Assembly: GCA_018714925.1 (NCBI GenBank)
Contig: DVMP01000048.1
Coordinates: forward strand, 1-45,404
Origin: Candidatus Allocopromorpha excrementigallinarum
GTDB taxonomy: Bacteria > Bacillota > Clostridia > Peptostreptococcales > Anaerovoracaceae
DNA length: 45,404 nt
Direction of reading: 5' to 3'
This document shows, in pieces, positions 36,266-45,248 of the stretch (position 1 is its first letter; each line of letters begins with the position of its first letter). The notes below the pieces were generated by a model. It had not been told where the DNA came from. It did no database searches and saw only the letters and a list, made by a program, of their open reading frames with translations. Position numbers and translations under genes: made by a program.

Positions 36266-37627
36266 TCAGCGGTTTACCACAGCCTGAAGGACCCGGTTGG
36301 CCACAGAGCCCGCGGTGCTGGAGCCGTAGCCGCCGTTTTCCACCAGAACAACAAAGGCGTAAGGATTTTCCGTATCGTCAAGAAAGCCTACGAACCAGGC
36401 GTTAGGACGCCTGTCGCCTCCCACCTCAGCTGTGCCTGACTTGGCGCATATGCTGAGTCCTGGGAACATATCGGATCCGTAGTTGTTGACAACGTTGCCT
36501 GCCATCATTGATTTCAGAGAATCGGCTGTAGAGGCCTCGATCATCTGCTTGGTCTGTGTCCCCACTACAGGAAGCTTCGAGACCTGGCTCTCCACAAAGG
36601 AGCCGGGTTTTATTATTGTCGGCATCACTGCTTCTCCTCCGTTGGCAATGGCGCCTACATAGACCATCATGGAGCAGGGGTTTACCATATCGTGATACTG
36701 GCCTATTCCCGTCCAGGCAAGATTGACTCCGCCGTCAGGATAGTCGAAGGTGCCGGGCTTTGTTTTGATGCCGTTTACGTCGATGCTCTCGGTGAGCCCC
36801 GCTTTCCCGGTGTATTCTTCCAGGACGGTGCCGCCCAGCTTTTCGGCCAGCTGACCGAAGTAGCAGTTGCATGAAACCTCAAGAGCCCTTTCAAGATCCA
36901 CCGTTCCGTGAGCCGAAAGGTCTGTAACATCGTCTCCGTGTCCGTAGTCTACCCTGCCGGTACAGTTGATTTCCCACGTATAGGCGTCACTGAGAGTTTC
37001 TATGGATGCCGCGGCGGTTACCAGCTTAAATATTGAGCCGGGAACAAAGGTTCCGGAGGTAAATCTGTTTATATACACTCCCGATGTATCGTCGGAGGAA
37101 ATTTCCGGAGGATCCTCAGGATCATAGGTAGGAGAGCTTACCATACATATTATTTCTCCCGTCTCATAGTTGTAGACTCCCACAGTGCCCCTTCGTCCGT
37201 CGAAAGCCTCGTAGGCGGCGGCGCATACCTGTGAGTCAAGGGTTAGGGTAACGTCCTCGCCGGCGTTGTTGAGGGAATAAACTCCGTTTATGAAATCATA
37301 TCCTATAAATTCGTCTGTAAAGGCCCTGTTGGCTCCGGTGGATATGTTGTTGTCTTTATCTCCTGTTATATGCATGAGGGCCCTTCTCACAGTGGAGTCC
37401 TCATTAAAAATCATTCCGTTTTCGGTGTTACGCATTAAAAGCACGCCGTTGGTATCGTACAGGGCGCCCTTTGTAAGATCGCCATTGGTATAGACGTCGC
37501 GGTTTCCTTCATAGGAAGCCCAGTCGTCTCCATAGGCGAAGTATCTGTATGAAAACACGCCTACGCCCACAAGGAGGACGCATGCCAGCAGAAGACACAT
37601 TATGGCTCTTTTTTCTACCTTTTTCAT
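36266..37627 (-). CDS. Class B penicillin-binding protein (PbpA-like transpeptidase)
   Basis: GSIFK (SxxK), SCN (SxN), KSGTAE (KTG box). Confidence 0.93.
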   Translation of the reverse strand: MKKVEKRAIMCLLLACVLLVGVGVFSYRYFAYGDDWASYEGNRDVYTNGDLTKGALYDTNGVLLMRNTENGMIFNEDSTVRRALMHITGDKDNNISTGANRAFTDEFIGYDFINGVYSLNNAGEDVTLTLDSQVCAAAYEAFDGRRGTVGVYNYETGEIICMVSSPTYDPEDPPEISSDDTSGVYINRFTSGTFVPGSIFKLVTAAASIETLSDAYTWEINCTGRVDYGHGDDVTDLSAHGTVDLERALEVSCNCYFGQLAEKLGGTVLEEYTGKAGLTESIDVNGIKTKPGTFDYPDGGVNLAWTGIGQYHDMVNPCSMMVYVGAIANGGEAVMPTIIKPGSFVESQVSKLPVVGTQTKQMIEASTADSLKSMMAGNVVNNYGSDMFPGLSICAKSGTAEVGGDRRPNAWFVGFLDDTENPYAFVVLVENGGYGSSTAGSVANRVLQAVVNR

Positions 37628-39642
37628 TTCTTATCGCCTCCGAATATATCATCTAAAGTAAGGGGCTCATCCTTACGGTCGTCTCTGCCGCCGCTGTAGG
37701 AAGACCTTCTCGAGCCTGCCGGGTCCGGGCCTTTGGCGGAAGAAGAGTCCTCAAAGCTCTTAAAAAAGTCGTCGTCGGAAAAATCCTCATATTTTATGGA
37801 TTTTCTGCGTCCGGCGGAGGAGGAAGGCTTTCTTACTATAGTATCCTGACTGCCCTTATAGGTGTAGTCCTCAACTGATTTAGGAGTGTAAAAAAGCTCC
37901 TCGGGATTTTCTATGCCCCGGCCCTCCAGCTCGTCGTCAAACTCGTTTTTTCTGTCAAGGCGTACGGCGAAGCTGGCGTTCTGCCTTGTATCCGCGGCCT
38001 TGAGAAAGGCCAGAAGTCCCCAGGAGGCTATCATGCTGGTGCCGCCCGAGGAAACAAAGGGGAAGGTTACTCCCGTGAGAGGAAGCAGATCAACCGAGCC
38101 GAACACATTGAGTATGGTCTGGAATATGAAGAGAGAGGTGGCGGCGCAGGCGGCTATGCTGTAATAGGTTGACCTTCCCGCTATAATGGATCTTACGGCA
38201 AAAACTCCCAGAGTGATTACGCAGAGCACCGCCAGCACGGCTATAATAAGGCCCCATTCCTCGCTTAAAAGTCCGAATACAAGGTCTGTACTTGAAGCCG
38301 CAACCTCGCTGAGATGGCCGTTTCCCGCTCCCAGACCGGGGAGTCCGCCGCTGGCCGCGGAGGTCATGGTCTGAACCTGCTGAAAGCCTGAATCTGTAGG
38401 ATCATCCCACACATGGCCCCAGGCGGAGAACCTGTCGGCCACATAAGGACGGAATCTGAGAACCATAAGCCCCATAAGGCCCGCAGCGCCTATTATGAGG
38501 AAGAGCTTGGTAAAGTCTCCGCTTCGCAGGAAGGATATTATAAGGAAGGTGACGAAGAATATTATAGCTGTACCGAAATCGCCCATAATAGCCAGACAGC
38601 CCAGACAGAACACTGAAAAGGCCATGAATACAGTGAGATTTTTTCTCTGCTGCAGCTCGTCGAGAGTCGCTGCTCCAACGTATACGAAGACTATTTTTAC
38701 CAGCTCGGATGGCTGTATGGAAAATGAGTCTCCTATGACTATCCAGTTCTGAGCGCCTGACCTTACGGTTCCGAAAAGAAGATTCACCAGCAGGAGAAAG
38801 GCGCTTATTCCTACTAATATATATGTTATTCTCTTTGCTCTGTTGAGATCTCTCAGAAACCAGCACAGTCCGAAGAAGAGCCCTACGCCCAGCACAGCGC
38901 AGAGAGCCTGCTTCATTCCCTGTCCGGGAAAGGCCGTTACCGTTACAGCCAGACTGAGGGTGGAGAGAAAGAAGGCTATTATTTCCATTTCAAAGCCCAC
39001 GCGCCTGAATATCTTCATAAAGATTACATAACCCCACATGAGGGCGCAGAGAAGGCCGAAGGCAAAGGGCAGAGAGGAAGGAAAATCCTCTCCCATGGAT
39101 ACCCGGAACTGCATAACCGTAAGAAGCTGGAATAAAGTAAGAGCCGCCAGCGAAGGCCATGGCGAAGCGGGATGGGTCTTGCGCTTCCTCTTCTCTATAT
39201 TGTTAACCCTCTCCTGAAGGCTTACGGGATAGAGAGTAAAATCAGAGCCGCCTATGGTCAGTATGTCGCCGGCCTTAAGCTCAGTGGGCTTTTTAACGGG
39301 ACGGCCGTTTATGGCCGAGCCGTTTTTTGAATTGAGATCGTTGTATCTCCACACTCCCGCCGAGTCTCTTATAAGAGTGCCGTGGCTTCTTGAAACGCTG
39401 CTGAGGTTAAGGATAACATCGCAGCCTCGCCCCCTTCCTATAAGATTTTCCCAGTGGGTAAGGGGAACGCTGGTGTCATCGGGACAGCCTAAATAAGCCC
39501 ATATCTCGGAAGGATTTCTCGATCTGAGAAGAGAGCTTATCTGATGAGCCAGTATGAAAACCGCCAGAATAACAAACGCCCATCTGGCTCCTGTTGTAAA
39601 ATATATGCCGATCATTTCGACGGCTGTATTCAGAAAATCCAT
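37624..39642 (-). CDS. FtsW/RodA/SpoVE (SEDS) protein with N-terminal FHA domain
   Basis: FHA: LIGRGRGCDVILNLSSVSRSHGTLIRDSAGVWRYNDLNSKNGSAING; SEDS: QPSELVKI...PLTGVTFPFVSSGGTSM. Confidence 0.93.
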   Translation of the reverse strand: MDFLNTAVEMIGIYFTTGARWAFVILAVFILAHQISSLLRSRNPSEIWAYLGCPDDTSVPLTHWENLIGRGRGCDVILNLSSVSRSHGTLIRDSAGVWRYNDLNSKNGSAINGRPVKKPTELKAGDILTIGGSDFTLYPVSLQERVNNIEKRKRKTHPASPWPSLAALTLFQLLTVMQFRVSMGEDFPSSLPFAFGLLCALMWGYVIFMKIFRRVGFEMEIIAFFLSTLSLAVTVTAFPGQGMKQALCAVLGVGLFFGLCWFLRDLNRAKRITYILVGISAFLLLVNLLFGTVRSGAQNWIVIGDSFSIQPSELVKIVFVYVGAATLDELQQRKNLTVFMAFSVFCLGCLAIMGDFGTAIIFFVTFLIISFLRSGDFTKLFLIIGAAGLMGLMVLRFRPYVADRFSAWGHVWDDPTDSGFQQVQTMTSAASGGLPGLGAGNGHLSEVAASSTDLVFGLLSEEWGLIIAVLAVLCVITLGVFAVRSIIAGRSTYYSIAACAATSLFIFQTILNVFGSVDLLPLTGVTFPFVSSGGTSMIASWGLLAFLKAADTRQNASFAVRLDRKNEFDDELEGRGIENPEELFYTPKSVEDYTYKGSQDTIVRKPSSSAGRRKSIKYEDFSDDDFFKSFEDSSSAKGPDPAGSRRSSYSGGRDDRKDEPLTLDDIFGGDKK

Positions 39643-39655
39643 TGGAACCTTCTCC

Positions 39656-40939
39656 TTATGGTGTGTATTTTATCCGCTGATTTTGTAATTGGTGTGATGA
39701 AGACTGCTGTTTTACGGCTCTGTACCCCAGCACGGTTATCTGCTCGCCGGGAACATTATGGTAAAAATGCTTTTCGCTGCCGGTGGTCCTGCCGATGATC
39801 TTTCTGTCCGTAAGAGTCATGGCGTTTTCCTCAAGATCAGCCTTTATTCTCCCGAGATTCATTTTTTCGGGAAGAAAGTCGGGATTGTCGGCCTTGAAGT
39901 TGTTGAGGCTTTTGGGAGCCTCGTTGTATCCGGCGAATATACCCACGGCAAGGCCGCCTTTTTTTATAAGGGGCGCGATATATGAGTACAGACTCCTGTT
40001 ATATGTAAATATACTGTTGGTCATGGAAAAATCGTCTATATATATGTCTATGCATTCCCTGCAGAGAGGAAGTCTTGAAACATTGCCCGCCATAAAGACC
40101 GTCTGCGAGTCACAGTCCTCCAGATACTGCTGTATCTTTGATATTTTCTTCAGGGAGGGATCGACTATCACATAGGTCACGGAGGGACTGAATCTGCGGC
40201 AGTACCTGAGTATAAAATTGAAAGGAAAGGGACCTGTCATTACATTGCGAGGCTCCTTTGCCTCCAGTATCTGGTGGTATATCCACAGATAGGTTCTGGC
40301 TATAAGCATACGGTAGCATCCGCTGAACTGGTCGATGATGCCTGTAACGGTTTCCATGTTCTTAAATGATTTGAAGGGCGTGTCCTCGGCGGCTCCCTCG
40401 CACAGGATGACTCCTTTCTCTATGGAGGCTCTGTATCCGCACTGGCAGTGCAGGGTGCCCGAAAGTATTTTGCCGCCGCTGATATCGGCTGATTCCAGAC
40501 TGAGGGGCCTGCGGCAGTCGGGGCAGTAGAGATAAGGAATGAAGGAAAAAGGAAACCCGTAGGAAGCAGCCGTCGCATCGCTTCTCTTTGCCTCGGAAAA
40601 TTTTTCCAGCTCCTCATCGAGCCTTTCTATGGCCGCGGACAGCTTGTCTCTTTCGGAGGTAAGCTGGTCTCTCTTTCCTGAAAGAAGCTGGGACATTATG
40701 TCAAGCACTGTATCGTCCTTGAAGTTGGATGTTTTTTCCAGGAAAAACAGAAGCTCTATCTCCTCAAGAGAAAGGCCGAACTCCTTGTATTTAAGTATTT
40801 TTTCCATATCATCCATGCAGGCTCTGCTGAAAACATACTGGTTGTTCCTCCTGCCGGGAGTAAGGAGAGCCTTGTCCATATAATATCTCACAGTAGATAT
40901 GTTCAGACCGTACTTTTCGGCGAATTCTCCTATTTTCAT
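39656..40939 (-). CDS. MerR-family regulator fused to Cys-rich zinc-ribbon and methyltransferase-like domain
   Basis: MKIGEFAEKYGLNISTVRYYMDKALLTPGR; YCPDCRRPL...HCQCGYRASIEKGVILCEG; VTYVIVDPSLKKISKIQQYL..VSRLPLCRECIDIYID. Confidence 0.85.
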   Translation of the reverse strand: MKIGEFAEKYGLNISTVRYYMDKALLTPGRRNNQYVFSRACMDDMEKILKYKEFGLSLEEIELLFFLEKTSNFKDDTVLDIMSQLLSGKRDQLTSERDKLSAAIERLDEELEKFSEAKRSDATAASYGFPFSFIPYLYCPDCRRPLSLESADISGGKILSGTLHCQCGYRASIEKGVILCEGAAEDTPFKSFKNMETVTGIIDQFSGCYRMLIARTYLWIYHQILEAKEPRNVMTGPFPFNFILRYCRRFSPSVTYVIVDPSLKKISKIQQYLEDCDSQTVFMAGNVSRLPLCRECIDIYIDDFSMTNSIFTYNRSLYSYIAPLIKKGGLAVGIFAGYNEAPKSLNNFKADNPDFLPEKMNLGRIKADLEENAMTLTDRKIIGRTTGSEKHFYHNVPGEQITVLGYRAVKQQSSSHQLQNQRIKYTP

Positions 40940-40964
40940 TTCAACCACACCTTTCCGCAATTAA

Positions 40965-40993
40965 ATTATACTAAAAACAGACTCCCGCGGCAA
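40965..40993 (-). promoter_or_regulatory. Promoter of MerR/FHA-FtsW/PBP operon
   Basis: Minus strand TTGCCG-N17-TATAAT. Confidence 0.6.
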
Positions 40994-41128
40994 GGCTAAA
41001 GGAAGGTGAAGCCGGGTTGAGGTTTTTGGAAAAAACCATGTTGCGGTGCATCGGGGTCAATGAGATATGATACAGAAAGGAGAGGATAAAGTCACAGCCT
41101 CTTAAAAGATAAATATAAATTATAACAC

Positions 41129-41184
41129 AAAGGGGACTGTCCCGCGGCTGACCTGTCAGGCCGGTTTGAAGGACGGTCTCTTTT
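41129..41184. repeat. Long imperfect stem-loop (REP-like or structured RNA)
   Basis: AAAGGGGACTGTCC pairs with GGACGGTCTCTTTT over 14 positions with 3 G-U; nested CGGCTGAC/GTCAGGCCG hairpin. Confidence 0.55.
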
Positions 41185-41252
41185 CATTTTCTTCCTTGGA
41201 GGTTGATAAAAAAAGAGGTAATATGGTAAGCTGTTAAAAACAGGAGGATGAG

Positions 41253-41819
41253 ATGAAGAAATACGCTTTTATTCTTAAGGCGGAGGGCGCGAAGCCCGAC
41301 ACCTGCTCTCTTACATACAGAAACGATGAAAGCCTTTGTATTATAGCCGCGGCGGGAAAGGTGCAGGCTGCGGAGGAATATGTGAAGGGACTTTCCGGGC
41401 AGGGCTTTTATACCATAGATCTCAGCGGTGAATTCAGCGACCCGGAGCTGGAGCTAATCAGCAGAGCGGCGGGAGAAAAGGTCAGTATCAGAAAGGCTCT
41501 TTATGATCTTAACGGTCTTGTGAGGCTGGACAGGCTGGAAGCTTCATTCCTGCCGAAAACACAAGGTATAATCATACGCGCCGGCGGAGTGGAAAAAGCC
41601 TGGGAGGGAGTTATAAGAAGAAGGTCCGGGGATGTGAGAGTGATGATTGTAAGGGATATCCCCCAGGCAAAAAGAGCAGCCGTAAGAATGCTGGAAAAGA
41701 GAGTGTGTCTCATAGAGCTGAGCCGGTGGTTTGATAATCTCAGACTGGATGCCGTAGTAAGGGCTGTGGACGACGCTGTTCCCGTAGGAACCTGCGGCAA
41801 GCTCTTTATATACAGGTGA
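41253..41819 (+). CDS. DUF6506-like protein with two tandem repeats
   Basis: IDLSGEFSDPELELISRAAGEKVSI (first half) parallels IELSRWFDNLRLDAVVRAVDDAVPVG (second half). Confidence 0.65.
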   Translation: MKKYAFILKAEGAKPDTCSLTYRNDESLCIIAAAGKVQAAEEYVKGLSGQGFYTIDLSGEFSDPELELISRAAGEKVSIRKALYDLNGLVRLDRLEASFLPKTQGIIIRAGGVEKAWEGVIRRRSGDVRVMIVRDIPQAKRAAVRMLEKRVCLIELSRWFDNLRLDAVVRAVDDAVPVGTCGKLFIYR

Positions 41820-41901
41820 GCTTCAGGAACGCCCGTGAATCCTTTAAATTGCCCATTTAAAGATATCCGCCGCAATACCTGAGGATTTTTTGCCAAAGCT
41901 G

Positions 41902-41955
41902 TTGACAAAGTTTTTTAATATGTTAAAATAAGAACGCGGTTAGAAAATGCTAACT
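41902..41955 (+). promoter_or_regulatory. feoA promoter with GCGGTTAG-N6-CTAAC operator
   Basis: TTGACA-N16-TAAAAT, 6 nt, GCGGTTAGAAAATGCTAACT. Confidence 0.8.
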
Positions 41956-42030
41956 ACGGGACGGTTTACCTAACATACATTAAAGACAGATTATTCCCGT
42001 GGATATTTACAGACGGCGAAGGAGATAAAC

Positions 42031-42243
42031 ATGAATTTAAAGGAAGCGGCTATTGGAGAAACTTACATTATAAAGGAAATCCGTACAGATGACGAGGATC
42101 TGGAAGCTTTTCTTTTCCGTCTTGGCTGTTACAGCGGCGAGCCGATTACTGTGATCTCACATTTGAAAGGCGGCTGCGTTGTGTCCATCAAAGATGGCAG
42201 GTACAATATCGACAACGGCATCGCGGAGGCTGTTTTGATATAA
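42031..42243 (+). CDS. feoA: Ferrous iron transport protein A
   Basis: 70 aa SH3-like: FLFRLGCYSGEPITVISHLKGGCVVSIKDGRYNIDNGIAEAVLI; precedes feoB. Confidence 0.88.
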   Translation: MNLKEAAIGETYIIKEIRTDDEDLEAFLFRLGCYSGEPITVISHLKGGCVVSIKDGRYNIDNGIAEAVLI

Positions 42244-42248
42244 AGAGG

Positions 42249-42274
42249 AATAGTGGCTTGAGTCACTATTTTTT
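42249..42274 (+). terminator. Intercistronic terminator/attenuator between feoA and feoB
   Basis: AATAGTG-GCTTGAGT-CACTATT-TTTT. Confidence 0.65.
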
Positions 42275-42341
42275 ATGGCCGGTGGTTAGCCATGTATAAC
42301 TACATATGCAATACTTAAGCTGATAAGCAGGAGGAGGTATT

Positions 42342-44357
42342 ATGAGAATTGCTTTTGCCGGCAACCCTAACAGCGGCAAGACGACTATGTACAACGCGCT
42401 GACAGGGAAAAGTGAACATGTTGGTAACTGGGCCGGGGTTACTATAGGAAAAAAGGAGAGCCCTATAAAGAAGGAGTTTTCCGGAGGAGCGTCGGAAGAG
42501 CTCATCGCGGTGGATCTGCCGGGAGCTTACTCCATGTCTCCCTTTACTCCGGAGGAAAGTATAACTAGCGGCTTTGTCAGAAATGAAAACCCGGATGCGA
42601 TTATTAACATCGTAGACGCCACAAATCTGAGCCGAAGCCTGTTTTTCACCACTCAGCTTCTGGAGCTGGGAATCCCGGTAGTCGTAGCGCTGAATAAAAG
42701 CGACGTTAACGAGAAGCAGGGGACTAAAATAGATGTAAAGCTCCTGGAGGAGAAGCTGGGCTGTCCGGTAATAGAGACTGTTTCCACCAGCAGCAGGGGG
42801 CTGAGGGAGGTAATGGAGAAGACGGCCGCCTTAAAGGGAAAAGGCCAGAAGGCTCCTTACATGCAGGCGGATATAGATATGACCGATAAAAACGCGGTAG
42901 ATGCTGAAGACAGAAAGAGATTCGCCTTTGTAAACAGCATAGTAAACGATGTGGAAACGAGAAAAATTCTCACAAAGGACACCACAAAGCAGGATAAGGT
43001 GGACCGTATTCTTACCAATAAAGTAGCCGGTATAATTATTTTCGCGGCGGTTATGTGGGCGGTGTTCTGGATCTCCCAGTCAAAGATAGGACCGCTTATC
43101 GCCGACTGGCTGGTAGGATGGATAGAGACCTTCCAGGGATGGGTGGCAGGACTTCTTGAAAACAGCTCGCCGTTCCTGCAGGCTCTTCTGGCAGACGGTA
43201 TAGTGGGCGGTGTAGGAGCCGTAGTCGGCTTCCTGCCGCTGGTAATGGTAATGTACTTCCTGATTGCTCTTCTTGAGGACTGCGGCTACATGGCCCGTGT
43301 CAGCGTTGTCATGGACCCTATCTTCAAGAGAGTGGGGCTTTCGGGAAAATCCATAATCCCTTTTATAATCACCACAGGCTGCGGAATACCCGGAATCATG
43401 GCCAGCCGTACAATCAGAGATGAAAGAGAAAGAAGGGCTACGGCCATGCTGGCCACCTTTATGCCGTGCGGCGCTAAAATACCTGTTATCGCCCTCTTCG
43501 CGGCGGTATTCTTCGGAGGGGCTTCCTGGGTAAGCTTTGTGGCGTACTTCGCAGGAATAGCTTTGATATTCCTGGGCGCGCTGCTCATAAAGCAGATTAC
43601 GGGACATAAATACAGAAAGTCATTCTTCATCATGGAGCTTCCGGAATATAAAATTCCGAGCCTTAAGAGAGCGGCATTCTCCATGCTGGGAAGAGCCAAG
43701 GCCTACATAGTCAAGGCAGCCACCATAATTCTGGTCTGCAACGCGGTAGTTCAGATTATGCAGTCCTTCAACTGGCAGCTTCAGCTGGTGGAGGAGGGAA
43801 TGGAAGACACCTCTATTCTGGCAACTATAGCCACTCCGTTTGCTGTACTTCTCATTCCTCTGGGATTCGGTGTATGGCAGATGGCGGCGGCAGCCATTAC
43901 AGGGTTTATCGCCAAGGAAAATGTAGTAGGTACGCTGGCGGTTGTTTACGGCCTGTCAGCCTTTATTGATACTGACGAGCTGGCGCTCACAGGAGGAGCG
44001 GGCGAAGTGGCCACAACCTTCGGACTCACTTCAGCAGCGGCTCTGGCATGCCTCATGTTCAACCTTTACACACCTCCTTGCTTCGCGGCTATTGGAGCCA
44101 TGAACTCGGAGCTGGGCAGCAAGAAGTGGCTCTGGGGCGGCATCGGACTGCAGCTGGCCACAGGCTATACTGTAGCCTTCCTGGTATATCAGGTGGGAAC
44201 TATTATCACCACAGGCAGTCTCGGTTCAGGCTTCCTGCCGGGTCTCATAGCGGTTCTTGCCATGGCGGCCATAGTGGTAATGGTTACAATTCGCTCCAAC
44301 CGTAAGCTGGCGGCGGAATACGGCGCCATCCACAGCAAAGGAGGAGTGACGGCATGA
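42342..44357 (+). CDS. feoB: Ferrous iron transporter B
   Basis: GNPNSGKTT G1; DLPGAYS G3; NKSD G4; GCGIPGIMASR Gate motif. Confidence 0.97.
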   Translation: MRIAFAGNPNSGKTTMYNALTGKSEHVGNWAGVTIGKKESPIKKEFSGGASEELIAVDLPGAYSMSPFTPEESITSGFVRNENPDAIINIVDATNLSRSLFFTTQLLELGIPVVVALNKSDVNEKQGTKIDVKLLEEKLGCPVIETVSTSSRGLREVMEKTAALKGKGQKAPYMQADIDMTDKNAVDAEDRKRFAFVNSIVNDVETRKILTKDTTKQDKVDRILTNKVAGIIIFAAVMWAVFWISQSKIGPLIADWLVGWIETFQGWVAGLLENSSPFLQALLADGIVGGVGAVVGFLPLVMVMYFLIALLEDCGYMARVSVVMDPIFKRVGLSGKSIIPFIITTGCGIPGIMASRTIRDERERRATAMLATFMPCGAKIPVIALFAAVFFGGASWVSFVAYFAGIALIFLGALLIKQITGHKYRKSFFIMELPEYKIPSLKRAAFSMLGRAKAYIVKAATIILVCNAVVQIMQSFNWQLQLVEEGMEDTSILATIATPFAVLLIPLGFGVWQMAAAAITGFIAKENVVGTLAVVYGLSAFIDTDELALTGGAGEVATTFGLTSAAALACLMFNLYTPPCFAAIGAMNSELGSKKWLWGGIGLQLATGYTVAFLVYQVGTIITTGSLGSGFLPGLIAVLAMAAIVVMVTIRSNRKLAAEYGAIHSKGGVTA

Positions 44358-44551
44358 GCAACGTCATAGCTGTAATCGTACTGGCGGTAATTATAGGAGC
44401 CGCGGTAGGATATATTGTAAGATCGAGAAAAAAAGGAGCAAAATGTATCGGCTGTCCGGCTGGAGACAGCTGTTCCATGAAAAATATCAAAGCTCTTGAG
44501 CATTCGCTGGAGCAGTCAAAGCACGAGTGCGGCTGCCAAAGCGGCAAGTAA
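44354..44551 (+). CDS. FeoB-associated Cys-rich membrane protein
   Basis: One TM then CIGCPAGDSCSMKN...HECGCQSGK; ATGA overlap with feoB. Confidence 0.88.
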   Translation: MSNVIAVIVLAVIIGAAVGYIVRSRKKGAKCIGCPAGDSCSMKNIKALEHSLEQSKHECGCQSGK

Positions 44552-44566
44552 CGGATAATAGACAGA

Positions 44567-44600
44567 CGAAAAAGGGGTCGAAGATTTCGGCCCCTTTTAT
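44567..44600 (+). terminator. Terminator after feo operon
   Basis: AAAAAGGGGTCGAAGATTTCGGCCCCTTTTATT. Confidence 0.88.
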
Positions 44601-45011
44601 TCCGGCTTTTCCGCCCCGGAGAAGCCGTTGTTTCCTGCGACAGAATGGTAGACGGTGAAAGCATTAATCAGCGGTAGCTTTCCCTTTGAGCCGTGTTTCT
44701 ACCGCAACTATTCCGATAATTTGCTTTTGAGGGAGAAATCACCGTCTGACATTTCCTCAGCTGACATGAAGCCTTGTAATTTCTCCCTGATCATGGTCTG
44801 CATAATACCAAACAGGGAGAAGCCACCTGTGCAGGCATAAAAAATAATATTATACATTAAAGCGTTAAAGCGATATTTTTTATACAAATTCTATAAAATA
44901 GAAGCATTTCTCCCTGTATATAGCCAATATAAATGATTTCAGGCAGAAATCCCGTCCGCGGCCGGAAAAAATACCCTTGCTGTGGAACAATCACAAGCAA
45001 ATTCCATGATT

Positions 45012-45140
45012 ACCGTATTCAACTGGTAAATTGCAGACATTTTTCCAAACAGAAAACATGATATGATCCGTCACTGTCTACTCAGATACAACAACCGTAA
45101 AGATGTGAAGTTTGTTGTAATGGACATGACCGGCGGACCT
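45012..45140 (+). pseudogene. Frameshifted remnant of an ISL3-family transposase
   Basis: YRIQLV (one frame) then IADIFPNRKHDMIRHCLLRYNNRKDVKFVVMDMT (next frame), then stop. Confidence 0.55.
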
Positions 45141-45248
45141 TGAGCGTTTACATACTATCTTACCAATCCATAACGCACGTTATATCAGCTGCGTTAATCG
45201 TTGAAAACTCAACGCATATCGGATGTCGTAATACAAAATAAAACTTAA

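Noticed and set aside
44655-44860. Small ORFs around 44655-44840 (including minus-strand MQTMIREKLQGFMSAEEMSDGDFSLKSKLSE)
   Set aside because: No homology recognised and no clear ribosome binding site; treated as debris of the mobile-element zone
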